Positions 22,407 through 30,540 are shown, numbered from the stretch's first letter. The stretch is 36,656 nt of DNA from Nocardia vinacea NBRC 16497 (GCF_000308835.1 NZ_BAGN01000232.1:1-36656); one strand, 5' to 3'. The notes: generated by a model not told the origin, from the letters alone. Program-made: numbers and translations.

Positions 22407-22650
22407 GGTCATCTACAACCGCATCGCCATGTTGCGGGCCGAGCGCGGCATCTCCCGGCGGGAGCTTGCCGAGGCGCTCGGCGTGCACTATCAGACGATC
22501 GGCTACCTCGAGCGCGGCGAATACAGCCCGAGCCTGCACCTGGCGTTGCGGATCGCGGCGTATTTCGAAGTGGCGGTGGAGGTCGTATTCGCCGTCAACC
22601 CGTTCCCGCGCCTCGGCTCGGACGAATCGGCCAGGGCCGCTCGGGATTAG
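22396..22650 (+). CDS. Small XRE-type HTH regulator, 84 aa
   Basis: A single Cro/CI-like domain: IYNRIAMLRAERGISRRELA, then EALGVHYQTIGYLERGEYSP and LRIAAYFEVAVEVVF. This is the compact YozG/YgzD-like regulator commonly found at the end of ABC exporter operons. It starts at GTG 22396 inside the permease gene (11-base overlap), with AGAAGG about 9 bases upstream. It most likely controls its own ABC operon. No sensor domain is present. Confidence 0.88.
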   Translation: MPTEVIYNRIAMLRAERGISRRELAEALGVHYQTIGYLERGEYSPSLHLALRIAAYFEVAVEVVFAVNPFPRLGSDESARAARD

Positions 22651-22668
22651 ACCATCGCGATTCGACAC

Positions 22669-22866
22669 TTACAGCGCCACAGTCGATTCGACGGGCGCGA
22701 CCCCAATGGCCGGGACGGTATCGAGCACGGCCGCCAGGTAGTAGCGGGTTCCGGCGCCGATTTCGAGCACGGCGGCGCCGTCGAGCACAGGATCGTCGAC
22801 CGCGGCCACCGTCGCGCGAATCCTTGGGTTCGACGGACGCCGACGGCGGGCGCGCACCGTGTCACG
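22669..22866 (-). pseudogene. Remnant of a SAM-dependent rRNA-type methyltransferase
   Basis: The minus-strand frame encodes DPVLDGAAVLEIGAGTRYYL followed by AAVLDTVPAIGVA. This strongly resembles motif I of RlmA-like rRNA guanine-N1 methyltransferases (VLDxGAGTGYYLAAVLD). The third glycine of the SAM loop is Arg, nothing resembling the N-terminal zinc-binding part or the catalytic C-terminus is present, and the frame stops shortly after the motif. It is wedged between two intact genes and looks like a leftover of a deletion. A chance match is possible but unlikely given the length of the motif. Confidence 0.45.
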
Positions 22867-23743
22867 AACGGTCGCCGAGCAGCAACGCGTACGTGGACAC
22901 CGCCTCGCCCTTCTGCTCGCTGGCCGCAACGGCCCTGCGCCAGAAGGCCTGTGCAGTGTGCGAGAACGTCGCGTCGACGCCGACTTCCTCGCTGGCGTCG
23001 ATGATGTGCTGTGCACCCGCGTCCATCATTTTGAGACTGGCCAGGGTTGCCCAGCCGCCGTTCTGATTGGCGACCGAATGCTGCTCCATGAAGTAGGGGA
23101 ATGCGGCGTTCGAGCGAATGGCGAACGGGATGAATTCGGCGACGCTGTGGCCGGAACGCTCGATGACTGCGGTCGCCTGGTCGAAAGCCAGCAGCCAAGG
23201 ATGGAAGATGGTCAGCAGCGCCTGGTAGAAGACCTGTGCGAGACCGTCATCCGCACCGAGATATTCCTGCGGGCTCAGCGGCCGCAGCAGTTCGGCGTGT
23301 GCATCGAAGACCTGTTTCGGGCCGCTGTAGAAGATGTACGACGCCGGGTGGACGATATTGTCGCCCGCCGACATGACGCCGCCGGAGATGAACTCCGCAC
23401 CGTGATCGCGGACCCATGCCGCACCCTTGCGCGCCTTTTCCGGCGAATCCGAGGACAGATTCGCGATCACCTTGCCCTTCAAATGCTCGGTCGCCGGACC
23501 GAGTACGTCGTACATGGCGGCATAGTGGGTGAGGCTCAACACGGTCACCGCATTGGCGTCCAGCGCCTCGGCGACCGTCGCGGCCCGCTTCGCGCCGAGT
23601 TCGACCATGGCGTCGGCCTTTTCGGTGCTGCGATTCCAGACCGTCACCTCGATACCGGCGTCCAGGAAGGCCCGGACCATGGCCTGCCCCATCGGCCCCA
23701 GGCCGACGACGGAGACGGAGCCAGCGGTGGTGTGCTCGGACAT
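22862..23743 (-). CDS. Imine-reductase-like NAD(P)-dependent dehydrogenase
   Basis: A 293-residue member of the beta-hydroxyacid dehydrogenase / imine reductase family. The N-terminal Rossmann motif is VSVVGLGPMGQAMVRAFLDA, followed by VTVWNRSTEKAD, where Arg suggests NADPH preference. Further family blocks are VLSLTHYAAMYDVLG, VIANLSSDSPEKARKGAAWV and FISGGVMSAGDNIVHPASYI, which are closer to bacterial IREDs than to 3-hydroxyisobutyrate dehydrogenases. The C-terminal half is the all-helical dimerisation domain. The ATG at 23743 follows GAAGGGG; longer readings run into repeat DNA. It is divergent from an HxlR regulator, likely its controller. Confidence 0.88.
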   Translation of the reverse strand: MSEHTTAGSVSVVGLGPMGQAMVRAFLDAGIEVTVWNRSTEKADAMVELGAKRAATVAEALDANAVTVLSLTHYAAMYDVLGPATEHLKGKVIANLSSDSPEKARKGAAWVRDHGAEFISGGVMSAGDNIVHPASYIFYSGPKQVFDAHAELLRPLSPQEYLGADDGLAQVFYQALLTIFHPWLLAFDQATAVIERSGHSVAEFIPFAIRSNAAFPYFMEQHSVANQNGGWATLASLKMMDAGAQHIIDASEEVGVDATFSHTAQAFWRRAVAASEQKGEAVSTYALLLGDRS

Positions 23744-23785
23744 GTTGTGCCCCTTCGGTTCTCGTTCGATCGGTTTTCGGCTGGC

Positions 23786-23814
23786 CCTTTCGAGCGACCT
23801 GCAAGCAGTCGCTA
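23786..23814 (-). repeat. Dispersed hairpin repeat in a divergent promoter region
   Basis: CCTTTCGAGCGACCTGCAAG followed by CAGTCGCTA, the reverse orientation of the unit at 28319-28490. Here it lies 43 bases upstream of the imine-reductase-like gene rather than at a gene end. Confidence 0.85.
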
Positions 23815-23923
23815 CGGCCAGGAACCCATGGTCGTTGTCGCAGGTAGGGTCGGGAAGACCGAACGTTGAGGTGTGGTTGCTTACCTCGAGGTTCGAAATC
23901 AGGTCAGAAGGAGTGCGGTGGGC

Positions 23924-24274
23924 ATGAGCAGTGACGCGGATCACAATGTGTGCGGAATGTCGGTGGCAATCGACGTCGTCGGCGGCAAATGGAAGCTGCA
24001 CCTGATGTGGGTGCTCGCCGCAGGCCCGCAGCGTTTCGGTCAGATCCGCAAGCTGCTCACCGGCGTCAGCGAAAAGGTGCTCGCGGAGAATCTGCGCCAC
24101 CTGGAGGCCGGCGGTGTTGTGCACCGCGAGGTCTTCCCCGAGGTTCCGCCGCGCGTCGAATACTCCCTCACCCCACTCGGCGAAGAACTCGAAGTCGCCC
24201 TACGCCCGCTCGAAGCCTGGGGCGATAAGCACCGCGACGAACTGCTCGGCAATCTGCTCGCCGCCGCAGGTTAA
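23924..24274 (+). CDS. HxlR-family transcriptional regulator
   Basis: A 116-residue MarR-like winged helix. It has the HxlR layout: CGMSVAIDVVGGKWKLHLMW with the family's N-terminal Cys and GGKW, then RFGQIRKLLTGVSEKVLAEN, LRHLEAGGVVHREVF, and VEYSLTPLGEELEVAL at the wing. HxlR proteins often sense reactive electrophiles or oxidants through that Cys. Start: AAGGAG is 10 bases before ATG 23924; a GTG at 23918 (4-base spacing) is equally possible. It is divergent from the imine-reductase-like gene, and the palindrome ACCTCGAGGT at 23883-23892 is a possible operator. Confidence 0.92.
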   Translation: MSSDADHNVCGMSVAIDVVGGKWKLHLMWVLAAGPQRFGQIRKLLTGVSEKVLAENLRHLEAGGVVHREVFPEVPPRVEYSLTPLGEELEVALRPLEAWGDKHRDELLGNLLAAAG

Positions 24275-24281
24275 GCGCATT

Positions 24282-25397
24282 TCACAGGTTGTCGACACCT
24301 ATTTGTTCGCCGACACGAGCGAGTAGCTGTGCCGCATCGGCGATGGAACGGGCGGGGTCCGGCTCCAGGTCGGCCAGGGTGTAGCAGGCGGTGAAGCCCG
24401 CGGCTCGGATCTCGTTGGGCGTCAATTGCGTTCGACCGACGGCGGCAACCACCGGGACCGCCGCCTTGCGCGCGGCCTCGCAGACACCGATCGGGGCCTT
24501 GCCGTGCAAGCTCTGGATATCGAGAGCGCCCTCGCCGGTGACTACCAGCGTGGCTCCATCGAGAAGTGTTGGGAAATCGAGGAGTTCGAGTACGACCTCG
24601 ATACCGCTACGAACCTGCGCGCCGAGCACCGCGAGTGCGCCGAACCCGGTGCCGCCCGCTGCACCCGCGCCGGGTACCTCGGCGAACTCCGGTGCGACGA
24701 CGGCGGCCCAATTCGTCAGTGCCGCTTCGAGAATCGGCAAATCCGACGGTGTCGCACCCTTCTGTGGCGCATATACCGCGACCGCGCCGGTCGGGCCGAG
24801 TAGCGGGTTGTCGACATCGCAGGCCAGGGTGAAGCTCACCGTCGCGATCCGTGGATGCAATCCGGTGCGATCCAATCGCGTAGCCCGTGCCAAAGTCGCT
24901 CCGCCTGTGGACAATTCAGCGCCGTCCGCATCCAGGATCCGGGCACCGAGGGCCCGCAGCATACCCGCCCCACCATCGGTGGAAGCGCTGCCGCCCAAGC
25001 CGAGGACGATATCGGTTGCCCCTCGATCCAGCGCGTGTGCGATGACGACACCGAGCCCATAGGTGTGCGCGCCGAGCGGATCGGGTTGCCCCCCTGGCAG
25101 TTTCGTCAGGCCGACCGCAGCTGCCAATTCGATCACGGCCGTGGTTCCATACACCGCATAGGCGGCGGTGTCGGGCGCTCCCGTCGGCCCCGGCGCATCG
25201 ACCTCGATCCGCTCCCAGCCCGCGGCCACGAATGCGTCGACGGTTCCGTCACCACCGTCCGCGACCGGCACCCGGCAGATCTGCGCATCCGGACGGGCGC
25301 GCGTGATGCCCGCGGCCAGGGCAGCCGCCACCTCGGGCGCGGTCAGCGAACCCTTGTACTTGTCCGGGGCGATCACCACCCGGGGCGCGGATGTCAT
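24282..25397 (-). CDS. Glycerate kinase (GlxK/GarK family)
   Basis: A 371-residue cytoplasmic kinase phosphorylating D-glycerate to phosphoglycerate. The family signatures are VVIAPDKYKGSLTAPEVAAA at the N-terminus, VPVADGGDGTVDAFV, DIVLGLGGSASTDGGAGMLR and VVTGEGALDIQSLHGKAPIG. Length is normal. The ATG at 25397 fits the family start; the frame stays open upstream but without homology. It is convergent with HxlR (7 bases between stops) and follows the hydrolase on the same strand at 56 bases, with no functional link evident. Confidence 0.95.
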   Translation of the reverse strand: MTSAPRVVIAPDKYKGSLTAPEVAAALAAGITRARPDAQICRVPVADGGDGTVDAFVAAGWERIEVDAPGPTGAPDTAAYAVYGTTAVIELAAAVGLTKLPGGQPDPLGAHTYGLGVVIAHALDRGATDIVLGLGGSASTDGGAGMLRALGARILDADGAELSTGGATLARATRLDRTGLHPRIATVSFTLACDVDNPLLGPTGAVAVYAPQKGATPSDLPILEAALTNWAAVVAPEFAEVPGAGAAGGTGFGALAVLGAQVRSGIEVVLELLDFPTLLDGATLVVTGEGALDIQSLHGKAPIGVCEAARKAAVPVVAAVGRTQLTPNEIRAAGFTACYTLADLEPDPARSIADAAQLLARVGEQIGVDNL

Positions 25398-25453
25398 CCC
25401 CACATTGTCAGGGGTGGTGCCGATAGGCGCACGTCGGGGAATGTGCGGCACCC

Positions 25454-27052
25454 CTACCCCAACGGCGCCTGGTCGGCGTGGTCGATGGTGACCTGACCGG
25501 TCCGCAGATACGTCATCACGGCATCGTCGACGACGGTGTTGCCGCGACCGAATGCGCCGTGGTCGCCGCCCTCGACCGTGATCAGCGATCCGCCGAGCGC
25601 CTGTGCCATGGCCGGGCCGCCCGCGTAGGCAGTCAGCGCATCCCAGCGGCTCTGCAGCAGTAGCGGGCGGGTGTGCAGATCCGTTCCGGTGATCGGCACC
25701 GGCTTGGTCACCGGTTTCCAACTGCCGCAGGCGGTTCCGGAACGGACCAGATCGGCGCGGGCGTCCATGGCATTGCCGCCGGTGGCGATGGTGGCGATGG
25801 CCGAGCCGATCAGCTCGGAGCGGCCGGGCACATTGTTCTCGTTGCAGGTGATGGCCGAGAAGACGAAGCGTCCGGTGGGATCGGTGCTGGTCGCACCCTC
25901 GATGGCGAGTAGCTGGCGGACGTTCTTCGGATCGATGTTGGCCTCGGCCATCGCCCTGGCGAAGGTCGGCCAGAAGGTGCGGGTGTAGGTGGCGACCGCG
26001 GTCGCACCGACCAGCGGCACCTGTGCGGACGCGCCGCCGGTGACCAGCAGACGCACCAGATTCTGCACCTTGCCCGCTTGCTCGACACTGTCGTTGAAAC
26101 CGTCGCGGGCGATTTCGGCGAGCGGTTCGGGCAGCGCGCCGGGCAGGTCGGCGACGCTCGCGGGTGGCGGGGTCAGGTTGGCGTACCAGCCGCCGCCCTG
26201 GTCGGCGACCAGCCGCACCCAGTTCTGGTAGACCTGCAGCGCGGTATCACCGAGCCCGTAGTCGCCGCTGTGTTCGGCGATCCAGGCGAACAGGTCGTCG
26301 AGCCGCTGCTTGCCCGCGACCTGCTGTTGCGCGAATTCCTCGGTCCACACCCAATCGGGATTGACGTTGGAGTCCAACACCATTCGATCCACCCGGCTCG
26401 GGAACAACGACGCGTACACCGCGCCTAGATAGGTGCCGTATGACGTACCGAGATAACTGATCCGATCCACGCCGAGCGCGGCGCGCACCTCGTCCAGATC
26501 GCGGGCCGTGCTCTCGGTGGTGATGCTGTCGAGGTAGCCGGGCAACGCCGCGTCGCAGGCCTTCTTGATATCGTCGCGATTACCGCCGCCCATCGAAACT
26601 TGTTCGCCCTCAGCCGATTTCGACGCCGCACTGATGGTCTGCGAATCGCAGCGCAGCGGGGTGGCCCAGCGCAGTCCGCGCGGCTGCACCGCTATCCGGT
26701 CGTAATGCTCGTTGAGTTCGGCAGGCATCGAATCGATCCGACGAGCCCAGTAGTCGAGGGCATCCGCGCCCGGTCCGCCCGGATTCGCGGCAATGACGCC
26801 GTGACGCTCCCCGGTTGCGGCGATCCGGCTGACGGTGAGTTCGATACGCGCGCCGCCGGGGTCGGCGTAATTCATCGGCACGGAGATCACCGCGCACCGC
26901 ACACCGCGCCCCTCGGTGACCGACGAGTCCGGGCAGGCGCCGAAGGATGCCGCGGGTGCGGCCTCGGCCCAACCCGTCACGATCGATCCGCTGATCAGGC
27001 TCGCGGCGGCGACAGCGACCAGCGCTCGTGGAAAACCTGGCGTCCTCATCAT
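25454..27052 (-). CDS. Secreted alpha/beta hydrolase, tripeptidyl-aminopeptidase-like
   Basis: A 532-residue exported enzyme. A signal peptide occupies about residues 1-31 (RALVAVAAASLISGSIVTGW, cleavage likely near AEAAPA). The oxyanion segment is ANPGGPGADAL, the nucleophile elbow LGTSYGTYLG with Ser204, and the late Asp and His lie in LLLQSRWDALT and VEGGDHGAFG. This is the SCO7095/Hip1-CaeA-type family of actinobacterial serine peptidases that trim N-terminal peptides. Pairs of cysteines (Cys40/Cys53, Cys135/Cys166) suggest disulfides outside the cell. Start ATG at 27052; the next codon is also ATG. Confidence 0.9.
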   Translation of the reverse strand: MMRTPGFPRALVAVAAASLISGSIVTGWAEAAPAASFGACPDSSVTEGRGVRCAVISVPMNYADPGGARIELTVSRIAATGERHGVIAANPGGPGADALDYWARRIDSMPAELNEHYDRIAVQPRGLRWATPLRCDSQTISAASKSAEGEQVSMGGGNRDDIKKACDAALPGYLDSITTESTARDLDEVRAALGVDRISYLGTSYGTYLGAVYASLFPSRVDRMVLDSNVNPDWVWTEEFAQQQVAGKQRLDDLFAWIAEHSGDYGLGDTALQVYQNWVRLVADQGGGWYANLTPPPASVADLPGALPEPLAEIARDGFNDSVEQAGKVQNLVRLLVTGGASAQVPLVGATAVATYTRTFWPTFARAMAEANIDPKNVRQLLAIEGATSTDPTGRFVFSAITCNENNVPGRSELIGSAIATIATGGNAMDARADLVRSGTACGSWKPVTKPVPITGTDLHTRPLLLQSRWDALTAYAGGPAMAQALGGSLITVEGGDHGAFGRGNTVVDDAVMTYLRTGQVTIDHADQAPLG

Positions 27053-27201
27053 GTTTCGTACCTCCGCCGGCCCATCGCTGATTCGGCGCGACCATCAGCA
27101 TTCTGGTCAGCCGGGCACCGGTAGACAAGTCGAGCGGGCGATCGGGTGCGATTGGTATTGCGGTGCACAGCCATCCACACCCACCGGAGTAGCGTCGAGC
27201 C

Positions 27202-27513
27202 ATGTCGACTGAGGTCCGCAACAACTTCGCGCTGGAACGCTTCGAGATCTACGTCGACGGTGCCATCGCTGGCTACGCCGAATATCAGGACACCGCCGCC
27301 GAACGGGCCTTCATCCACACCGAGATCGACCCCGGGTACGAAGGCCGGGGATGCGGCCGGGTACTGGTGCAGGCGGCATTGAACGCCTCACGTCAGGAGG
27401 GTTTCGGCATTCTGCCGATGTGCCCGATGGTGCGTCACGTCGTCGAGTCGAGGCCGGAGTACATCGCGATGGTTCCGCAGTGGGCCCGCCAGAAGCTCGG
27501 CCTGCCGCTGTAG
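27202..27513 (+). CDS. GNAT-fold N-acetyltransferase, short YidJ-type
   Basis: A 103-residue protein of the compact Gcn5-related group. The core is RFEIYVDGAIAGYAEYQDT, then AFIHTEIDPGYEGRGCGRVL, where GRGCGR is the acetyl-CoA pyrophosphate loop, and LPMCPMVRHVVESRPEY, the characteristic PxCPF/Y-like block. Members acetylate unknown small substrates or remain uncharacterised. It stands alone, ending one base before the stop of the convergent acyltransferase gene. Confidence 0.92.
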   Translation: MSTEVRNNFALERFEIYVDGAIAGYAEYQDTAAERAFIHTEIDPGYEGRGCGRVLVQAALNASRQEGFGILPMCPMVRHVVESRPEYIAMVPQWARQKLGLPL

Positions 27514-27514
27514 G

Positions 27515-28282
27515 TCAGTACGCGGCGACGGCTCCGTCGAGTGCCAGCTGTAGATCCGTGCGGACCAGCCGGGCGATTTCCGCGGGTTTGGTCGGCAGTT
27601 CGGTGATCGGCACCCCGAAATAGAAGCTCGCGGCCTTGGCCTCCTCCTTGGTGACCGGCACGCTGGGATCGGGTCGCGGCCCATAGCTCAAACCCAGGCT
27701 GAGCAGCACCGGCTGCGCACCCAACTTCATCGCGCGGAATGCGATGTGGCCGATCCCGCTGCCCACCGGCTGCACCTCGGTGTGGTCGACCTCGTTGCAG
27801 GTGCCCTCCGGAAAGACCGCGATGCCGTCACCATTTGCCATCCGCTCCGCGCAGATATCCATCATCCGCTGCCCGGCCGCATTCACCGCCCGCAGGCCGT
27901 GGTCCTTACCGCGGAATACCGGGATCCCGCCCATCATGTCGATCTTGCGGCGCTGGTCGGGATCGAGGAACAACTCGTCCTTGGCCAGTACCCGCACCCG
28001 TCCGATCACCCGGCGCAGTTCGCTGCGCCAGGCCGCCGCGGCGACGGTGTACGGGTCGGATTCGGAGAGGTGGTTGAGCGCGACGAGCAACGGCCTGCGC
28101 TGGCGAATCACCTGGTGCAGCAGCTTTTGCGCACCCTCGGCATAGGTGACGCGCGGATGGTATCGACGTCCGAGAATGGCGTAGGCCCCCCATGCCTTCA
28201 GCCGGTTCTGCCGGTGGTCGCGATAGAAGTCGTACACAGTGTCAGCGTTGTCGAGGAGGACCTCGGGCCGTTCCATTGCCAC
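27515..28282 (-). CDS. PlsC-type 1-acyl-glycerol-3-phosphate acyltransferase
   Basis: About 255 residues, peripheral membrane. The PlsC motifs are intact: LVALNHLSESDPYTVA (HX4D catalytic motif), GIPVFRGKDHG, and IAVFPEGTCNEVDHTEV (FPEG substrate-binding motif). Enzymes of this class transfer an acyl chain to lysophosphatidate or related acceptors in phospholipid or triacylglycerol synthesis. A GTG at 28282 and an ATG at 28276 are both possible starts. The upstream region holds the five-unit hairpin repeat. Confidence 0.9.
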   Translation of the reverse strand: MAMERPEVLLDNADTVYDFYRDHRQNRLKAWGAYAILGRRYHPRVTYAEGAQKLLHQVIRQRRPLLVALNHLSESDPYTVAAAAWRSELRRVIGRVRVLAKDELFLDPDQRRKIDMMGGIPVFRGKDHGLRAVNAAGQRMMDICAERMANGDGIAVFPEGTCNEVDHTEVQPVGSGIGHIAFRAMKLGAQPVLLSLGLSYGPRPDPSVPVTKEEAKAASFYFGVPITELPTKPAEIARLVRTDLQLALDGAVAAY

Positions 28283-28318
28283 ACCCTAACCGGTCTGTTT
28301 CGCGAGTGATCGAGGTGC

Positions 28319-28490
28319 CGCTAGCGACTGCTCGAGGTCGCTCGAAAGGGGCCGCTAGCGACTGCTTGCAGGTCGCTCGAAAGGGGCCGCTAGCGACTGC
28401 TTGCAGGTCGCTCGAAAGGGGCCGCTAGCGACTGCTTGCAGGTCGCTCGAAAGGGGCCGCTAGCGACTGCTTGCAGGTCGCTCGAAAGGG
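28319..28490 (+). repeat. Five tandem copies of the 35-bp hairpin repeat
   Basis: Unit: CCGCTAGCGACTGCTTGCAG then GTCGCTCGAAAGGGG. CTAG anchors lie at 28321, 28355, 28390, 28425 and 28460 (spacing 34, 35, 35, 35). The last four copies are identical; the first is one base shorter with CTCGAGG in place of CTTGCAGG. Each can fold as AGCGAC...GTCGCT. There are no spacers. It occupies the region between the divergent acyltransferase and YqgE genes. Confidence 0.95.
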
Positions 28491-28566
28491 TCAGCCGGCC
28501 GCCGGTCCGAGAATCCGCCACGCCGCTTGACCGACGAACCACCCTCGCCAGTGCGATGATGTCGGT

Positions 28567-29211
28567 GTGGCACGCGGAGATGACCCGGACGATCGGAAAA
28601 CTCGCGGCGGACACGGTGACCGCAAGCGACGCGATTTCCGGCAGGGTGAGCAGGTGGTTCGCGCAGGCACCCTGTTGGTGTCGGCGACCGAACTGGTCGA
28701 GCCGACCTTCCGGCGCACCGTCGTGTACATCATCGAACACAACGAGGCGGGCAGCCTCGGCGTCGTACTCAACCGTCCGAGCGATACCGCGGTGCACGAC
28801 GTGCTGCCGCGCTGGTCCGAGGCGGCCGCCGCGCCGCGCACGCTCTTCATCGGCGGCCCGGTCAAACGGGACGCCGCGCTGTGTCTGGGCACCATCCGGG
28901 TCGGCGCGTCGATCGCGGGCGTCCGTGGACTGCGCCGCATCGATGGCCGCGTGGTGCTCGTCGATCTCGACGCCGACCCGGATCAGATCACCCCGCTGAT
29001 CGAGGGTCTGCGGATCTTCGCGGGCTATGCGGGCTGGACCTTCGGTCAACTCGAGGGCGAACTGCAGAACAACGACTGGATCGTCCTTTCGGCGCTGCCC
29101 TCGGATCCGATCAGTACCGGCCGCCCCGACCTGTGGGCCCACGTGCTGCGCCGCCAGCCATTGCCCCTATCGCTCCTCGCGACGCATCCGATCGAACTAG
29201 AACGTAATTGA
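28567..29211 (+). CDS. YqgE/AlgH family protein
   Basis: A 214-residue soluble protein. The family hallmarks are GTLLVSATELVEPTFRRTVV near residue 33, YIIEHNEAGSLGVVLNRPSD, LFIGGPVKRDAAL and IFAGYAGWTFGQLEGELQNN, ending with a WAHVLRRQPLPLSLLATHP block. Function remains undefined; the Pseudomonas homologue AlgH affects alginate expression. The GTG at 28567 gives a highly charged N-terminal extension of about 30 residues before the fold, so a later start cannot be ruled out. It precedes the sigma factor gene by 62 bases, which contain a promoter. Confidence 0.93.
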   Translation: MARGDDPDDRKTRGGHGDRKRRDFRQGEQVVRAGTLLVSATELVEPTFRRTVVYIIEHNEAGSLGVVLNRPSDTAVHDVLPRWSEAAAAPRTLFIGGPVKRDAALCLGTIRVGASIAGVRGLRRIDGRVVLVDLDADPDQITPLIEGLRIFAGYAGWTFGQLEGELQNNDWIVLSALPSDPISTGRPDLWAHVLRRQPLPLSLLATHPIELERN

Positions 29212-29226
29212 CATGTCGGCGCGCAT

Positions 29227-29255
29227 TGAACCTTTTGGCCCTCCTGATTCGTGGG
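29227..29255 (+). promoter_or_regulatory. SigL-type promoter ahead of the sigma factor gene
   Basis: TGAACC (29227-29232), a 17-base spacer and CGTGGG (29250-29255) agree with the mycobacterial SigL recognition pattern (TGAACC - about 17 - CGT). The element lies 18 bases before the start codon at 29274, so the sigma factor probably transcribes its own operon. Confidence 0.7.
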
Positions 29256-29273
29256 ATGAGCGGGAGGTGACAA

Positions 29274-29783
29274 ATGCCCGAAGAACAAGCCGAGCTCATG
29301 CGGGTTCTGTATCAGGAACATGCTTCGGCGCTATGGCGATACACGCTCGGTTTGGTTCGCGATCCAGGTCGGGCCGAGGACATCGTGCAAGAGACGTTGT
29401 TGCGGGCGTGGCAGCGCCCGAATGTGCTCGATCAATCGACGACATCGGCGCGGGCGTGGTTGTTCACGGTCGCGCGCAATCTCGCCGTGGATGAGCACCG
29501 CAGCGCCCGCAATCGGCGCGAATTCCGCACCGACAGCCCGCCGGAGCAGGCGGCACCGGATCAGGCCGACCGGGCCCTGGACGGCTGGCTGGTCGCGGAC
29601 GCATTGAGCAGACTCAGCGCCGATCATCGCGAGGTGATCGTGCGGGCCTACTATCGAGGACTTTCCACCCACCAGATCGCCGCGGAGCTCGACATCCCGG
29701 CGGGCACGGTGAAATCTCGCATGCACTACGGCATGCGTGCGCTACGGCTGGCACTACAGGAGATGGGGGTGACGAATCAATGA
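29274..29783 (+). CDS. sigL: ECF sigma factor, SigL-like
   Basis: A 169-residue extracytoplasmic-function sigma factor. Region 2 is MRVLYQEHASALWRYTLGLV, then GRAEDIVQETLLRAWQRP and SARAWLFTVARNLAVDEHRS. Region 4 is ALSRLSADHREVIVRAYYRG, then STHQIAAELDIPAGTVKSRM. GGGAGG lies 6 bases before the ATG. The next gene overlaps as ATGA and encodes a RslA-like anti-sigma factor. The pair, its order and the promoter match SigL/RslA of Mycobacterium tuberculosis, which controls envelope and secreted-protein redox functions under oxidative conditions. The symbol rests on that similarity. Confidence 0.88.
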   Translation: MPEEQAELMRVLYQEHASALWRYTLGLVRDPGRAEDIVQETLLRAWQRPNVLDQSTTSARAWLFTVARNLAVDEHRSARNRREFRTDSPPEQAAPDQADRALDGWLVADALSRLSADHREVIVRAYYRGLSTHQIAAELDIPAGTVKSRMHYGMRALRLALQEMGVTNQ

Positions 29784-30487
29784 CGGACATCGCCGACGAC
29801 TACTCGACGTGGGATGCACCGTACATCCTCGGCTCCCTGTCCCGCGCCGAACGGCGGGAGTACGAAGAGCATCTGGCGGGCTGCCCGGTTTGCCGGGCGG
29901 CGGTAGCCGATCTCGCCGGACTCCCGGGTCTGCTCTCCATGGTCGATCCCGACACCGCGTTCGCCATGATCGAGCCGCCGGAAAAGACTGCGGCCGAGGC
30001 GGATCCCCCCGCACAGCTGCTGCCCCGGCTCGCCGATGCGGCCGAGAGGCGTAGGCGGCGCAGCCGGTGGGCGGCCGTCGGCGCAGCGGTCGCGTCGGCT
30101 GCCGCGGCGGTGGCCATCGCGGTTCCGGTGGTCACCGCGGTCACCGCGGCGAATAAGCCGAGCGCCGAACAGGTTGTGGCCGAACGCAGTATGGAACCGA
30201 TCACACCGAATCCGGTGACGGCCAGCTTCAAGGTCTTGCAGGCCGATGGAAAGACCCGGATCGTGATGACCTGCAGCTATGGACCGAGCGATCAGAAGTA
30301 CGACTGGGATCTCGACCTGTACGTCATCGGCACCGATGGCAGCCAGGCCAAACTCGACCGGTGGCCCGCCGGACCCGGCACCGAGCTGACGATCGACCGG
30401 ACCATCGACAAGGCGCCGGATCAGATCCAGGCGGTGCAGATCCGGAAGGCGGCGAGCGGCGAGACGCTGCTGTCCGGCACGGTCTGA
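29780..30487 (+). CDS. rslA: Zinc-binding anti-sigma factor, RslA-like
   Basis: A 235-residue membrane protein. The N-terminal anti-sigma domain begins YSTWDAPYILGSLSRAERRE and holds the HX3CX2C zinc site (His31, Cys35, Cys38 in EEHLAGCPVCRAA). One transmembrane helix lies at about 97-123, after an Arg-rich stop (RRRRRSRW). The extracytoplasmic domain (about 125-235) is beta-rich and ends GSQAKLDRWPAGPG...VQIRKAASGETLLSGTV, as in mycobacterial RslA. It should hold the sigma factor at the membrane and release it when the zinc site is oxidised. Start overlaps the sigma stop. Confidence 0.88.
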   Translation: MTDIADDYSTWDAPYILGSLSRAERREYEEHLAGCPVCRAAVADLAGLPGLLSMVDPDTAFAMIEPPEKTAAEADPPAQLLPRLADAAERRRRRSRWAAVGAAVASAAAAVAIAVPVVTAVTAANKPSAEQVVAERSMEPITPNPVTASFKVLQADGKTRIVMTCSYGPSDQKYDWDLDLYVIGTDGSQAKLDRWPAGPGTELTIDRTIDKAPDQIQAVQIRKAASGETLLSGTV

Positions 30488-30492
30488 CATGT

Positions 30493-30528
30493 TTCGATCC
30501 CCCCGCCGAATTCGGTGGGGGGATCGAA
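30493..30528. terminator. Bidirectional terminator
   Basis: TTCGATCCCCCCGCCGAA and TTCGGTGGGGGGATCGAA form a near-perfect 36-base palindrome (18-bp arms, one mismatch), 5 bases after the anti-sigma stop and 13 bases before the convergent permease stop. Position and strength suit termination from both sides. Confidence 0.85.
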
Positions 30529-30540
30529 GCTTTCGGTGAC

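Noticed and set aside
23744..24124. Longer N-terminus for the imine-reductase-like protein
   Set aside because: It would cross the hairpin repeat and run antisense to HxlR; the Rossmann motif begins just after ATG 23743, as expected.
25398..25721. N-terminal extension of glycerate kinase
   Set aside because: It overlaps the hydrolase C-terminus in another frame and has no homology; the family starts at APRVVIAPDKYKGS.
28319..28490. Possible CRISPR array (five regular repeats)
   Set aside because: The 35-bp units are directly adjacent with no unique spacers, and no cas genes are nearby; single copies also occur elsewhere in the window.
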